A stretch of DNA of 64,000 nt from JAPPFW01 sp965200835 (GCA_965200835.1 OZ241390.1:2542001-2606000); one strand, 5' to 3'. Numbered from the stretch's first letter, positions 8,043 through 17,068 are shown. Numbers and translations: made by a program. Notes: generated by a model from the letters alone, not told the origin.

Positions 8043-8663
8043 ATGGCTACGAGGATATCGGATCCGGTGGTGCCTGTTGTTGGTCTATCTCCTGGGCGGG
8101 TGGTGGGGTTGGAAGGTGCTGTGGGTTTGGGGCTTTCGCGGGTGGGGATGTCACTTCTGGCTGAGATGCCGTCGCTGTGCCGGATGGTGGTGGTCGATGT
8201 CGAGGGGTGGTTCTGTCCGTTGGCGGCATGGGAGGTTGGTTTGGTTCCCGAGCGGTTGGCGATAGTGCGTTGCGGGGATACGGATCGGTGGCCGGGTGTG
8301 GTAGCTGGTTTGTTGGATGGGTTCGAGGTGATCTATGCGGAGGTTCCTGCCGGTGTCGGGGCGGCGGTTTTGCGTCGTCTGGGTGCCAGGGCTCGGATAC
8401 GGGGAGCGGCTCTGGTTCTGTATTCACCGAGTGGTTTTCCTCCGGGGGTGGTCTGGTTACGGGTACGGGCGGTTCAGGTTGTGTGGGTGGGTATCGGGGA
8501 GGGGGGATCCGGCTGTCTGGATCGCCGGGTTCTGGTTCTGGAGCTGTCGGGTAAGGGGGTGGGGGGTCGGCGGTTGATGGTGGAAGTGGAGGATGATGGG
8601 ACGGGTCCTGTGCGTGTGGTGTCCCGATTGGCTGCTGCGCAGACCGGACGCTCGGTCGGATAG
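8043..8663 (+). CDS. imuA: ImuA' mutasome accessory protein
   Basis: 206 aa from ATG 8043, with GGGAGG 5 nt upstream (two GTG codons just before are alternatives). The protein is a degenerate RecA-like fold: it keeps the core strand and helix pattern (GLSRVGMSLLAEMPSLCRMV, then VVDVEGWFCPLA) but has no Walker A lysine. In mycobacteria ImuA' bridges RecA, ImuB and DnaE2 during SOS mutagenesis. Identification rests mainly on its place directly before imuB and dnaE2 behind a LexA box. Its last 71 bp overlap imuB. Base use is extreme: codon third positions are almost all G or T. Confidence 0.8.
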   Translation: MATRISDPVVPVVGLSPGRVVGLEGAVGLGLSRVGMSLLAEMPSLCRMVVVDVEGWFCPLAAWEVGLVPERLAIVRCGDTDRWPGVVAGLLDGFEVIYAEVPAGVGAAVLRRLGARARIRGAALVLYSPSGFPPGVVWLRVRAVQVVWVGIGEGGSGCLDRRVLVLELSGKGVGGRRLMVEVEDDGTGPVRVVSRLAAAQTGRSVG

Positions 8664-10062
8664 GCCGGTGTTCGTGGTGGGAGACCTGGCTGGCGGTTGG
8701 CTGGTGGCGGCTGCCAATGGTCCGGCGCGGGAGACGGGGGTGAGGGTTGGTATGACCCGTCGTGCTGCTGAGGCTGTTTGCCCGTCGGGTATTTCTCTGG
8801 AACGTGATCCTGAGTATGAGACCCGTAGTTTCGAGTCGGTGGTGGGTGCCGTCGAGGATCTAGTGCCCCAGGTGGAGGTGGTCGAGCCTGGTTTGGTGTT
8901 CGTGCCGGTGGATGGGGCGGTCCGCTACTACGGGGGGGAGCAAGCTGTGGTGGATCGGGTTGTCACAGTGGTGAACCGGTTGGCAGAAGGGACACGTTTC
9001 GGGGTTGCGGGTGGTCCTTTTGCGGCGTATTGGGCTGCCCGGTTGGCTGATCCGATTTCGATAGTGACCGATGATCAGGCGTTCCTGTCCGAGTTGGATG
9101 TATCGGTTCTCGATACCGACGAGCTGGTAGCGACATTCAAGTGGTTGGGGGTTACCACCCTCGGCAGGCTGGCGGCTCTTCCCCGTGCTGCGGTGGTTTC
9201 CCGGTTCGGGTCGGCAGGTTTGGAGGCTCACCGGTTGGCTAGCGGTGAGGACCGGACGGTGTTACCTCGGCGGGTTCCGGTTGATCTGTCGGTGGAGGAT
9301 ATCTTCGAGGTTCCTTTGTGCCTATTGGAGCAGGTGGGTTTTGCTGCCCGTCGCTTGGCCGGGCGGCTGATGGGTTTGTTGGATCAGCATCAGGTGGCTC
9401 CTTATCGGGTGGTGGTCGAGGCGGAATCCGCTGACGGTCAAACCCGGGTGCGGGTGTGGAGGAGTGCCGAACCATTCGACAGGCGGTCAGTAGCCGAGCG
9501 GGTGTGGTGGCAGCTCCGGGCATGGGTAGAGACCGGGGGTGTGCCGGGTGGGCTGGTTCGTTTGAAGCTGATACCGGCGGATCTGTCCGGTGAGGGATAC
9601 CAGCCGACGCTGCTGGAGGATACGAAGGGGCGGGTGGAGGCCGAGCGGGCTCTGGAGAGAACCAGATCCATCCTGGGTCCGGACTCGGTGCTGCAAGCAC
9701 GCCCACAGGGGGGGCGTGACCCGGTTGAGCGGGTTCAGTGGACCCGCTGGGGAGAGGAGTTCCCCAAACCGGTTCGTCCGTTGGAGTCGCCCTGGCCGGG
9801 GAAGGTTCCCCAGCCGTCCCCGGCTCTGGTGCCGCCCCGACCGCAGCTTCTGGACATGGAATGGGACGCCGGTGTCCCGACCAGAGTGCGGCTGGCCAGC
9901 CGGTGGGAACCGGTGGTGGCCTGGGCGGGACCCTGGAAGAGGACTGGCCGGTGGTGGACGGGGGAAGAACCCTTCGACCTCTATCAGATAGTCACCTCCG
10001 CTGGTGCTGTGCTGTGCCGGATAACCGGGGATGGTGCGGTGCTGGTCGGGGTCTACGACTGA
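8593..10062 (+). CDS. imuB: ImuB, non-catalytic Y-family polymerase-like protein
   Basis: 489 aa. It has a Y-family fold (palm from residue 3, little-finger region to about 350), but the N-terminus RVLCVWCPDWLLRRP has no D.D..FFASVE acidic motif, as expected for ImuB, which serves as a beta-clamp adaptor rather than a polymerase. The helix-hairpin-helix KWLGVTTLGRLAALPRAAV is at about 182-200 and a C-terminal ImuB tail follows. ATG 8593 and ATG 8596 are both possible; GGAGG directly precedes them. The gene overlaps imuA by 71 bp and is 11 bp from dnaE2. It loads DnaE2 at lesions in the SOS response (family knowledge). Confidence 0.9.
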   Translation: MMGRVLCVWCPDWLLRRPDARSDRPVFVVGDLAGGWLVAAANGPARETGVRVGMTRRAAEAVCPSGISLERDPEYETRSFESVVGAVEDLVPQVEVVEPGLVFVPVDGAVRYYGGEQAVVDRVVTVVNRLAEGTRFGVAGGPFAAYWAARLADPISIVTDDQAFLSELDVSVLDTDELVATFKWLGVTTLGRLAALPRAAVVSRFGSAGLEAHRLASGEDRTVLPRRVPVDLSVEDIFEVPLCLLEQVGFAARRLAGRLMGLLDQHQVAPYRVVVEAESADGQTRVRVWRSAEPFDRRSVAERVWWQLRAWVETGGVPGGLVRLKLIPADLSGEGYQPTLLEDTKGRVEAERALERTRSILGPDSVLQARPQGGRDPVERVQWTRWGEEFPKPVRPLESPWPGKVPQPSPALVPPRPQLLDMEWDAGVPTRVRLASRWEPVVAWAGPWKRTGRWWTGEEPFDLYQIVTSAGAVLCRITGDGAVLVGVYD

Positions 10063-10073
10063 CAGGCATCGTG

Positions 10074-13000
10074 ATGGGTGTTCGTTACGCGGAGTTGCAT
10101 GCTCATTCCAATTTTTCGTTCCTAGCAGGGGCTTCGTTTCCTGAACGGTTGGTGCAACAGGCCGCGGAGCTCGGCTACGAGGCTCTGGCGATCACTGATC
10201 GTGATGGTTTCTACGGGTTGGTGAGGTTCTGGCAAGCGGCTCGGGAAGTGGGCTTACCGACGGTGTATGGGGTGGAGCTTTCGCTGCCGGCTGGCGATCC
10301 TGCCGGTCGTGACGATTCTGGGCGGGAAGTGGAGCATCTGGTGGTGTTGGCTCCCTCCCCGCAGGGGTATGTCCGGTTGAGTCGGCTGGTTACCGACGCC
10401 CAGCTGCGAGGGGAGAAGAATCGTCCGGTTTACCGGTGGGAGGATCTGGTGGAGGCGGCCGGGCAGGGTGACGGGTTGGTGGCTCTCACGGGTTGCCGGC
10501 GGGGGTCGGTGCCCTGGGCAGCCCGTCTTGGTGATATGAGGGTGGCGTTACGAGCTGCCAGCCGGCTGCGGGAGGTTTTCGGGGAGCGGCTCTTTGTCGA
10601 GTTGTGGGATCATCGGATGCCCGGGGACGACGGGCGTAACGATCTGTTGTGGGAGGTGGCCGCCCGGCTGGGTCTGGGGGTGGTAGCTACCAACTGCGTG
10701 TTCTATGCGGATCGTCGGGATGCCGACCTGGCAGAGGTGCTGGGGGCGATAAGAGGGGGCCGTTCCCTGGCTGATCATGACGGTTTCCGGCCGGCAACCG
10801 ACGAAGCCTATCTGAAAACACCGGCAGAGATGGCCACCAGGTTCGGCAGGTATCCGGGAGCGGTGGAACGGGCCGCCCGTCTGGGTCGGGAGCTGGCCTT
10901 CGACCTGCGGCTGGTGGCGCCCCGGTTGCCGGATTTCCCCGTACCGGACGGGTTCCGCAGCGAGCTGGATTACCTACGGTATCTGACCCTGGCAGGAGCT
11001 CGAAAAAGATATCCGGATGGGGCAGGGGGCATCGAAGGTCGGGCGATGGCCAGGTTGTCCCATGAGCTGGACGTGATCGGCCGTCTGGGATTCGCCGGCT
11101 ACTTCCTAGTGGTGTGGGACATAGTCAACTTCGCCAGGGATAGGAACATCCTCTGCCAGATAAGAGGCTCGGGGGCTGATTCGGCGGTTTGTTGCTGTCT
11201 CGGCCTTACCAGAGTGGATCCTATCCGACTGGGTCTACCGTTCGAGCGGTTCCTTTCGGAGGAACGAGGCCGCCCACCTGATCTGGATCTGGACCTCGAG
11301 GCGAACCGGCGTGAGGAAGTCATCCAGTACTGCTACCGCCACTACGGCCGGGACCGGGCAGCGATGGTCGCCAACGTGATCACCTACCGGGCTCGCTCGG
11401 TGCTCAGGGAGGTGGCCAAGGTCTTCGGTTTCACCCCGGCACAGGCCGATGGTCTGACCCGTTACATCGACACCTACGCTCCGGCCGAGCTACCCCTCGA
11501 AGATCCACTCCCCGCCGGGTCGACCACCAAGTTGATATATGACATCTGCCGACGCCTGGACGGGTTCCCCCGGCATCTGGGTATCCACCCCGGAGGCATG
11601 GTGATCGCCGACCGGCCCCTGTGGCAGGTAGTACCCATCGAATGGGGCCGTATGGAGAACCGTACGGTGCTGCAATGGGACAAGGACGACTGCGCAGCTA
11701 TGGGCATCGTCAAGTTCGACCTCCTAGGTCTCGGGATGCTCAACGCCCTGCATATGACTGTGGACATCATCGAGGAAACCCACCGAAAGAAGATCGATCT
11801 AGCCGCCCTCCCCCAAGAAACCGCCATCTACGAGATGCTGACCAGAGCCGACACCGTAGGACTATTCCAGGTCGAGTCCCGAGCGCAGATGGCCACCCTG
11901 CCCCGCCTCACACCCAGAACCTTCTACGACCTGGCGATCCAAGTAGCGCTCATCAGACCCGGTCCCATACAAGGCACCTCCGTCCATCCATACCTGCGCC
12001 GCCGCAACGGCGAGGAACCGGTCCGCTACCCACATCCTCTGGCCGAACCGATCCTGGAACGTACCTTGGGTGTGCCGATATTCCAGGAACAGCTCATGGA
12101 ACTAGTCCGGATATGCGCCGGCTTCGACCCGGCACAGACGGATCGGCTCCGCTCAGCCATGACCCACAAACGGTCGGAGGCTGCGATGGCACACCTCAAA
12201 CAAGAAGTGTTCGACGGGATGCAATCAAAAGGAGTAACCGGCCCAGGTGCTCAAGAGATCTGGGAGAAACTGCAAGGATTCGCCGCGTTCGGTTTCCCCG
12301 AAAGCCACTCGGTATCATTCGCCTACATCGTCTACATGTCCGCCTGGCTGCGCTACCACTACCCGGCTGAATTCCTAGCCGGACTTCTCAACGCTCAACC
12401 CATGGGCTTCTGGTCACCGAATACTCTCATCCAGGATGGTCTCCGTCACGGAGTAATAGTACTCGACCCTGACATAAACCAATCCTATGATGAATGTACT
12501 ATCGAGCCTTATCCCAGTGACCCCGCCGATACTATAGAGTTCAACAGCATCAGCTCGCGGCGCGTAAGAGGGCCTATCACCGATCCTATCCGCGACCCGG
12601 TAGCTGTCCGTCTAGGCTTCCGATACGTCCGTAACTTGGGAAAAGCCCAAACACAACGGATCATAACGGCCCGCCAAACCGGGGGACCCTTCGCCGACCC
12701 CACCGACCTCGCCCACCGCACCGGGCTACCCACAGATACCCTAGAAGGACTAGCCGCTGCTGGAGCTTTCACAACCTTCGGTATCGGCCGCCGTCACGGA
12801 ATATGGATGGCCGGTGAACTGACCGGAACCGGACCCGACAAACTACCACTGACAACCGAACAGACGACCTTTCCTCATCTACCACCGATGAACACCCACC
12901 AAACCCACCAAATGTCCCTATGGGCTACCGGAGTCTCAACCCACCACCCCATCCACTTCACCCGTCCCGCCCTAACCGCCACCGGCTGCATCACCATCGC

Positions 13001-13298
13001 CCAAGCCCTCGAAATACGACGCAAACAAGCACACATCAAAATAGGCGGAATAGTAACCCACCGGCAACGCCCCGCCATCACCACCGGAATCATATTCCTC
13101 AACCTCGAAGATGAAACCGGCCTCCTTAACGTAATAGTCAACCCCCATATCTGGAATAAACACAAAAAGACAGCCCGCCGTCACCCAGGCCTGATAATCA
13201 CCGGACTCCTCGAATACCACAACAACGTAACCAACCTAATAGCCCAAACCGTCACACCCCTCCCCACCGACCAACTACCAACCCGAAACTTCCGATAG
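10074..13298 (+). CDS. dnaE2: Error-prone DNA polymerase III alpha subunit DnaE2
   Basis: 1074 aa from ATG 10074 (GTG 10071 is an alternative). The N-terminal PHP domain starts YAELHAHSNFSFLAGAS; the polymerase active site has PDLDLDLEANRREEVIQY at about residues 400-417; a C-terminal OB domain follows (GGIVTHRQRPAITTG and so on). It is the translesion polymerase of the ImuA-ImuB-DnaE2 mutasome. Striking base use: the first third is G/T rich on the coding strand and the last third A/C rich, with the switch around 11.2-11.5 kb, although the protein reads through without interruption. No stop, frameshift or intein is seen. Confidence 0.93.
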   Translation: MGVRYAELHAHSNFSFLAGASFPERLVQQAAELGYEALAITDRDGFYGLVRFWQAAREVGLPTVYGVELSLPAGDPAGRDDSGREVEHLVVLAPSPQGYVRLSRLVTDAQLRGEKNRPVYRWEDLVEAAGQGDGLVALTGCRRGSVPWAARLGDMRVALRAASRLREVFGERLFVELWDHRMPGDDGRNDLLWEVAARLGLGVVATNCVFYADRRDADLAEVLGAIRGGRSLADHDGFRPATDEAYLKTPAEMATRFGRYPGAVERAARLGRELAFDLRLVAPRLPDFPVPDGFRSELDYLRYLTLAGARKRYPDGAGGIEGRAMARLSHELDVIGRLGFAGYFLVVWDIVNFARDRNILCQIRGSGADSAVCCCLGLTRVDPIRLGLPFERFLSEERGRPPDLDLDLEANRREEVIQYCYRHYGRDRAAMVANVITYRARSVLREVAKVFGFTPAQADGLTRYIDTYAPAELPLEDPLPAGSTTKLIYDICRRLDGFPRHLGIHPGGMVIADRPLWQVVPIEWGRMENRTVLQWDKDDCAAMGIVKFDLLGLGMLNALHMTVDIIEETHRKKIDLAALPQETAIYEMLTRADTVGLFQVESRAQMATLPRLTPRTFYDLAIQVALIRPGPIQGTSVHPYLRRRNGEEPVRYPHPLAEPILERTLGVPIFQEQLMELVRICAGFDPAQTDRLRSAMTHKRSEAAMAHLKQEVFDGMQSKGVTGPGAQEIWEKLQGFAAFGFPESHSVSFAYIVYMSAWLRYHYPAEFLAGLLNAQPMGFWSPNTLIQDGLRHGVIVLDPDINQSYDECTIEPYPSDPADTIEFNSISSRRVRGPITDPIRDPVAVRLGFRYVRNLGKAQTQRIITARQTGGPFADPTDLAHRTGLPTDTLEGLAAAGAFTTFGIGRRHGIWMAGELTGTGPDKLPLTTEQTTFPHLPPMNTHQTHQMSLWATGVSTHHPIHFTRPALTATGCITIAQALEIRRKQAHIKIGGIVTHRQRPAITTGIIFLNLEDETGLLNVIVNPHIWNKHKKTARRHPGLIITGLLEYHNNVTNLIAQTVTPLPTDQLPTRNFR

Positions 13299-13398
13299 CT
13301 GGGATCATCAGGACGTGATCCTAACGTTGTCCTGTTGGTCTTAAAGGATGACCCCATGGCACCACAACGGGACACCGACAGCGTGCAAGATGACACAC

Positions 13399-14700
13399 CT
13401 AGCCGTTGATCTTTGGGAGACCAGGTCCCCAGAGGCCTGCTATGGGTACTGCTTCTATGTCACGGTCTAGCTGGTGCCGGTGGGGGCCGGTGTGGAACAG
13501 GACGCCGCCGCGGAAGCGTTCGCCAGCTACCTTGTCCCTGAACCAGATCAGATGGCGGGCATCGTGTCTGGTGGGTGAGCGACCGGCTTTGTATTCGAAG
13601 GCGTAGAGATGGGGGCCACGCTCGGCTATCAGGTCGAGTTCGTGGTCTCCGTTGGCGGTGCGGAGGTGAAACAGGCGCACTCTACCGGCGGCTTCTGCCT
13701 CCACCCGTAGCTGGGCGGTGATGAAGGTGTCGAGGATCCGGCCTCGGAAATCTCCGATCGAATATACGTCATCGACGGTCAGGCCGGCGGCCGCGGCGGC
13801 CAGGCCAGGGTCGGCAAAGTGACGCTTGACCCGCTCCAGGACCAGACGCTTCCGGCGATTGCCCGCCCAAGGTGGTAGTTCGTCGATGATCCCCAGAGTG
13901 ACCGAGGTGTCCAGGTAGCTGTTGGCGGTACGCCGGTCGATTCCGACCCGGCTGTGGACGGTCGAGTGGGCCACGACCCCGGCGGTATTGAGTGCGTAGG
14001 ACTCCAGATAGCGGCGGAATTGGCGGGTGTCCTTGGGCCGACCGCTCCCTACGTGGAGCGAGGGGAGATCACGGGTGACGATTGCCTGGAAGTAGGAGTC
14101 GAGCCAGCGAGCCTTCTCGCGCTCTCCGGTGATGAAGGTGGCCTCGGGAAATCCGCTCGTCAGGGCGATCTCGATGTAGTCGCGCAGCATCGGTGGGTTT
14201 ATCGGGACACTGAAACGCCGCTCATGATCGTTCCAGCGGTCGAACAAGGAACGGGCCGCCGCATCGCCGAACCGCTCCCTTCCCACCAGTCCCCACAGTG
14301 GGAGGCGGATCAGCCGGCCAGTGCCTGGCCACATATCTGCGAGCAGATCATTACGGGCCGACCCGGTGATGAGGAAGGTTCCCGGACCGGATCCATCGTC
14401 GATCCGGCGTTTCACGGCCCGCAAGACTTCGGGCACCATCTGCCACTCGTCGATCAGGAGGGGAGACGGGCGGATGATGGCACCCATCGGATCGGCCTGA
14501 CAGAGGTGCCGATCGTCTGGATCGTCGAGTCGCAGTTGGGAGGCGGCGAACCGGAGGCCGGTGCGGGTCTTGCCGACCGCCCGTGGCCCGGTGATGAGGA
14601 TGCCGGCAAAGTTGTGGAGTCCGGCGCTCAGTGTCGCATCGACGATGCGAGGCACATATGGCTTGGGACCTGGTTGTTGATCAGGCTGGGGAGGCGTCAC
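13399..14700 (-). CDS. AAA-type ATPase with C-terminal DUF4143 domain
   Basis: 433 aa, GTG start. Walker A is GPRAVGKT (about residues 38-45) and Walker B LLIDEWQ (about 81-87); the sensor strand LITGSAR follows. The C-terminal half is DUF4143 with the nuclease-like end FHLRTANGDHELDLIAERG and FEYKAG (a PD-(D/E)XK pattern E.D...E.K). Such proteins are common single-gene accessory elements of unknown role, sometimes considered toxin-like or transposon-linked. The start codon lies directly against a 23-bp tandem repeat array, a likely control region. No partner gene is adjacent. The family is certain, the function is not. Confidence 0.88.
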   Translation of the reverse strand: MTPPQPDQQPGPKPYVPRIVDATLSAGLHNFAGILITGPRAVGKTRTGLRFAASQLRLDDPDDRHLCQADPMGAIIRPSPLLIDEWQMVPEVLRAVKRRIDDGSGPGTFLITGSARNDLLADMWPGTGRLIRLPLWGLVGRERFGDAAARSLFDRWNDHERRFSVPINPPMLRDYIEIALTSGFPEATFITGEREKARWLDSYFQAIVTRDLPSLHVGSGRPKDTRQFRRYLESYALNTAGVVAHSTVHSRVGIDRRTANSYLDTSVTLGIIDELPPWAGNRRKRLVLERVKRHFADPGLAAAAAGLTVDDVYSIGDFRGRILDTFITAQLRVEAEAAGRVRLFHLRTANGDHELDLIAERGPHLYAFEYKAGRSPTRHDARHLIWFRDKVAGERFRGGVLFHTGPHRHQLDRDIEAVPIAGLWGPGLPKING

Positions 14701-14702
14701 GG

Positions 14703-14817
14703 GTTAGTGCCGGTCTCGCATGGGAGTTCATGCCGGTCCAGCATACCAATTCATGCTGGTTCCGCATAGAAGTTCATGCCGGTCCAGCATATTGGTTCAT
14801 GCTGGGTCCACAACCTG
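14703..14817. repeat. Five phased 23-bp repeats at the start of the DUF4143 ATPase gene
   Basis: Five contiguous units, each 23 bp: 14703-14725, 14726-14748, 14749-14771, 14772-14794, 14795-14817. The shared core is GTTCATGCYGGTYCMGCAT; units 2 and 4 share 20 of 23 bases and the outer units are more diverged. Each core is a near-palindrome (ATGCYGG-T-CCRGCAT). The array ends 2 bp before the GTG start of the minus-strand ATPase gene. The form is that of an operator or iteron array rather than CRISPR, as there are no spacers. Confidence 0.85.
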
Positions 14818-14856
14818 CCTCTGAATTCGCGAGTGGGATGTTCGGGAGCCCGGACC

Positions 14857-15525
14857 CTATCGAGTGATGAGCACCACGATGACGGCTGTCAGGATCAGGG
14901 CACCCTTCAACACGGAACTCAAGCAGCTCCGGGGCTTCCTGCGGGCGGACGGGGCCGGTTGAACCGGAGGCTCGGGGAGGTAATCACGCAGTACCTCGGT
15001 CGTCCGGGTCTCCAGTTCCTTCCGTTCGGCATCCGCATGGTCGGTCTGGATACGTAGCCCTTCCAGCTCGGCCCGCTGCGAATCGGTGAGCCATCTCGGA
15101 TTGATCTTGGCCAACTCGCTCTGTGCCCGGCGGGTATCTAGCAATACCAGCGCCTCGGCAGCAGCCTTCATGTGCCGCTCAGCAGCCGCCTGGAATCGTT
15201 TCTGTCGTCTGACGGCTCCTTCCAGATGGAGCGTCGCCCCTCGTCTCAGTTCGGTGGAGAGCAGGGCCAGGAAAGGTTCGGTGGCCGGATCAGCGGCCAG
15301 CGCCAGCAAACCTTCGTAATGATCGGCACGTGCGAGGAACTGGATCCGGGCTGCCAGTTTCTCCGCCCGGTCTATGGCCTCCGCAGAACGGACCCGGATG
15401 ATCTTGAACAGCTCCTCCTTCCGCTCCGGACCCGCCTGGCCGGCCAGGCTGCGGGCACGGTCGAAGTCGAGGTCGGCGAGCGCTTCCTCGAATCCGTCGA
15501 TCGGGTCGGTGTCCTGCGGTGGCAT
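14857..15525 (-). CDS. Tail-anchored helical protein of unknown function
   Basis: 222 aa, ATG start. Residues 1-175 are highly charged and helix-rich with coiled-coil-like stretches (AAARIQFLAR..., RAELEGLRIQ...ERKELETR), then a Pro-rich basic linker (PPVQPAPSARRKPR) and a single C-terminal membrane segment (about 207-221, LKGALILTAVIVVLI). This is a tail-anchored topology with the domain in the cytoplasm. No enzyme motif and no family recognised. It precedes the DUF4143 gene on the same strand, but the repeat array separates them, so co-transcription is doubtful. Confidence 0.72.
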   Translation of the reverse strand: MPPQDTDPIDGFEEALADLDFDRARSLAGQAGPERKEELFKIIRVRSAEAIDRAEKLAARIQFLARADHYEGLLALAADPATEPFLALLSTELRRGATLHLEGAVRRQKRFQAAAERHMKAAAEALVLLDTRRAQSELAKINPRWLTDSQRAELEGLRIQTDHADAERKELETRTTEVLRDYLPEPPVQPAPSARRKPRSCLSSVLKGALILTAVIVVLITR

Positions 15526-15597
15526 CGGTGGGAGAGTACCTGCCCCTGGGCGGCTTGTCGTGTAGTATTAGTGGTCGGGACTACCTAAGGAAGGATC

Positions 15598-16095
15598 ATG
15601 GCCCTTACACTCACCTCTTCCGACTTCGACGATGGTGACTACCTGGGCGCCGAGCACATCCTCGCCGAGGGGTACGGGTTCGGATGCGCGGGTGGCAACC
15701 GCTCACCCCACCTATCCTGGTCGGATGCCCCGGAGGGTACCGGTAGCTTCGCGGTGACTTGCTACGATCCCGACGCTCCTACCGGATCCGGCTTCTGGCA
15801 TTGGGTAGTGGTGAACATACCCGCTGACGTGAACGAACTCGCTACCGGCGCGGGGGATGGTTCCGGCATTCCGGAAGCTGCTCTCCAGACCCGCACCGAC
15901 TTCGGGCAACCCGGTTACGGAGGACCGTGCCCGCCGGAAGGCGACCATCCGCATCGTTATCTCTTCAAGGTGCATGCGGTCTCTGCGGAGGCATTACCGG
16001 TCGAGGCGGACACCAGTGCCGCGGTGGTCGGGTTCATGTTGCACTTCAACACCCTGGAATCGGCGACCCTGATGGGCTTGTATAAGCGCCGGTAA
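15598..16095 (+). CDS. YbhB/YbcL-type PEBP (Raf-kinase-inhibitor-like) protein
   Basis: 165 aa. Bacterial PEBP signatures are all present: SP.LSW....G..SFAVTCYDPDAPTGSGFWHWVV at about 40-72, GYGGPCPPEGD.PHRY at about 105-121, and the C-terminal AT..G.Y.R. Cytoplasmic; the ligand pocket residues (DPDAP, GPCPP..H) are intact. The biochemical role in bacteria is unclear. AAGGA precedes the ATG, with a possible -10 TAGTAT about 30 nt upstream. Confidence 0.92.
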   Translation: MALTLTSSDFDDGDYLGAEHILAEGYGFGCAGGNRSPHLSWSDAPEGTGSFAVTCYDPDAPTGSGFWHWVVVNIPADVNELATGAGDGSGIPEAALQTRTDFGQPGYGGPCPPEGDHPHRYLFKVHAVSAEALPVEADTSAAVVGFMLHFNTLESATLMGLYKRR

Positions 16096-16097
16096 GG

Positions 16098-16140
16098 CGC
16101 TAGCCATCGCCTCGCGGCGCGCCTCCCAGCGGGGCTAGCG
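16098..16140 (+). terminator. Possible hairpin after the PEBP gene
   Basis: An 8-bp inverted repeat CGCTAGCC / GGCTAGCG with a 27-nt GC-rich loop follows the stop codon by 2 nt. There is no T tract, so factor-independent termination is doubtful. Confidence 0.3.
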
Positions 16141-16181
16141 AGGGTCACCTACCTCGCTCACGAGTTAGAGGCTGAGCGGTC

Positions 16182-16334
16182 ATGATGCGGGACGCCCTCT
16201 GGCTTTTCGTCGAGTTACTGGCGTTGTTCGTGGGGGTCTCGTTCGGGTTGGCGCTGGTCCGCCGGCGGCTGGGGGACGACCGCCTGCGGTCGCTCATGGG
16301 TCTTCCCCGATCCGTGCTGCCCTGCGCGGGATAG
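16182..16334 (+). pseudogene. N-terminal part of the frameshifted permease
   Basis: A 50-codon frame from ATG 16182/16185 encodes one membrane helix and a basic loop (RDALWLFVELLALFVGVSFG, then LALVRRRLGDDRLRSLMG), the usual first helix of YraQ-like permeases. It ends in TAG 16332, which overlaps the GTG of the main permease frame. Reading one base out of phase just before the stop gives ALRGIVIGFITPF, the normal continuation, so both pieces appear to be one gene split by a single-base shift near 16300-16325. Confidence 0.6.
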
Positions 16335-17068
16335 TGATCGGCTTCATCACCCCCTTCTGTACCTATTCGGCCATACCTATCCTGGTCTCGCTCCGCCAAG
16401 CCGGGGTGTCACCCGCCGGATACGTAGCTTTCATGGTGGCCGCCCCGGTCCTGGATCCGATCCTGTTCGGGGCGCTAGCGATCATCGTCGGTCTGCCGGC
16501 CGCGGTCATATATCTGGTGGTGACCTTCGGGGCCGCGCTAGCGCTTGCCTTGTTGGCGGAATGGGTGGGCCTCGATCGGTTGATGAAGCCTCTCGGAGTA
16601 GGAGGCAGTGATCTCATGGCTGATGCAGACTCGACTCCCTGGCAGGGGATTCGCCAAGAGTGGCGGCCCGCTCTGCGCTCCTCCCGATCCCTGCTGAGGA
16701 CCATGCTCCCGCTGCTGGTAGTGGGCATCGGGATCGGCCTAGCGATCACCGCCTTCCTTCCGGCCGAGACGGTAGCCAGAGTTCCTGGGCTGTCCGGCCC
16801 CATTGCGATACCGGCGGCTGCCGCGGTGGGAACCTTCTTCTATATCAATACCGAGCTCTTCATACCGATCGCCGACGCGCTGGAATCAGCCGGTGTCGGG
16901 ATCGGAGCCATAGTGGCTCTCACCATCGCCGGAGCCGCTGCCAACGTACCCGAGTTCGTAATCCTGGCCCGCCTGACAAGACCGAGGGTCTTAGCAGTGT
17001 TCGGTGGCTACGTATTTGCCGTGGCGATTGCCGGTGGCGTGCTCGTACAGTTCCTGGTCAGCTCGTAG
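16334..17068 (+). CDS. YraQ/ArsP-like permease (C-terminal 244 residues of a frameshifted gene)
   Basis: Family signature TPFCTYSAIPILVSLRQAGV near the N-terminus, then six to seven further membrane segments, a cytoplasmic loop (about 90-115), and a second half repeating the motif style (VGTFFYINTELFIPIADAL...GAGA). Related proteins (permease/UPF0718, ArsP, YraQ) export organoarsenicals or unknown small molecules. The natural N-terminal helix lies in another frame immediately upstream, so this frame alone begins at GTG with no ribosome site and lacks helix 1. Either the gene is broken, a base was missed in sequencing, or the TAGTG overlap allows reinitiation. Confidence 0.7.
   Translation: MIGFITPFCTYSAIPILVSLRQAGVSPAGYVAFMVAAPVLDPILFGALAIIVGLPAAVIYLVVTFGAALALALLAEWVGLDRLMKPLGVGGSDLMADADSTPWQGIRQEWRPALRSSRSLLRTMLPLLVVGIGIGLAITAFLPAETVARVPGLSGPIAIPAAAAVGTFFYINTELFIPIADALESAGVGIGAIVALTIAGAAANVPEFVILARLTRPRVLAVFGGYVFAVAIAGGVLVQFLVSS

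Noticed and set aside
8593..10062. ImuB as an active Y-family polymerase
   Set aside because: The catalytic acidic motif at the N-terminus is missing, and the gene order fits the non-catalytic ImuB.
14703..14817. CRISPR array
   Set aside because: Repeats are contiguous with no spacers and no cas genes are present.
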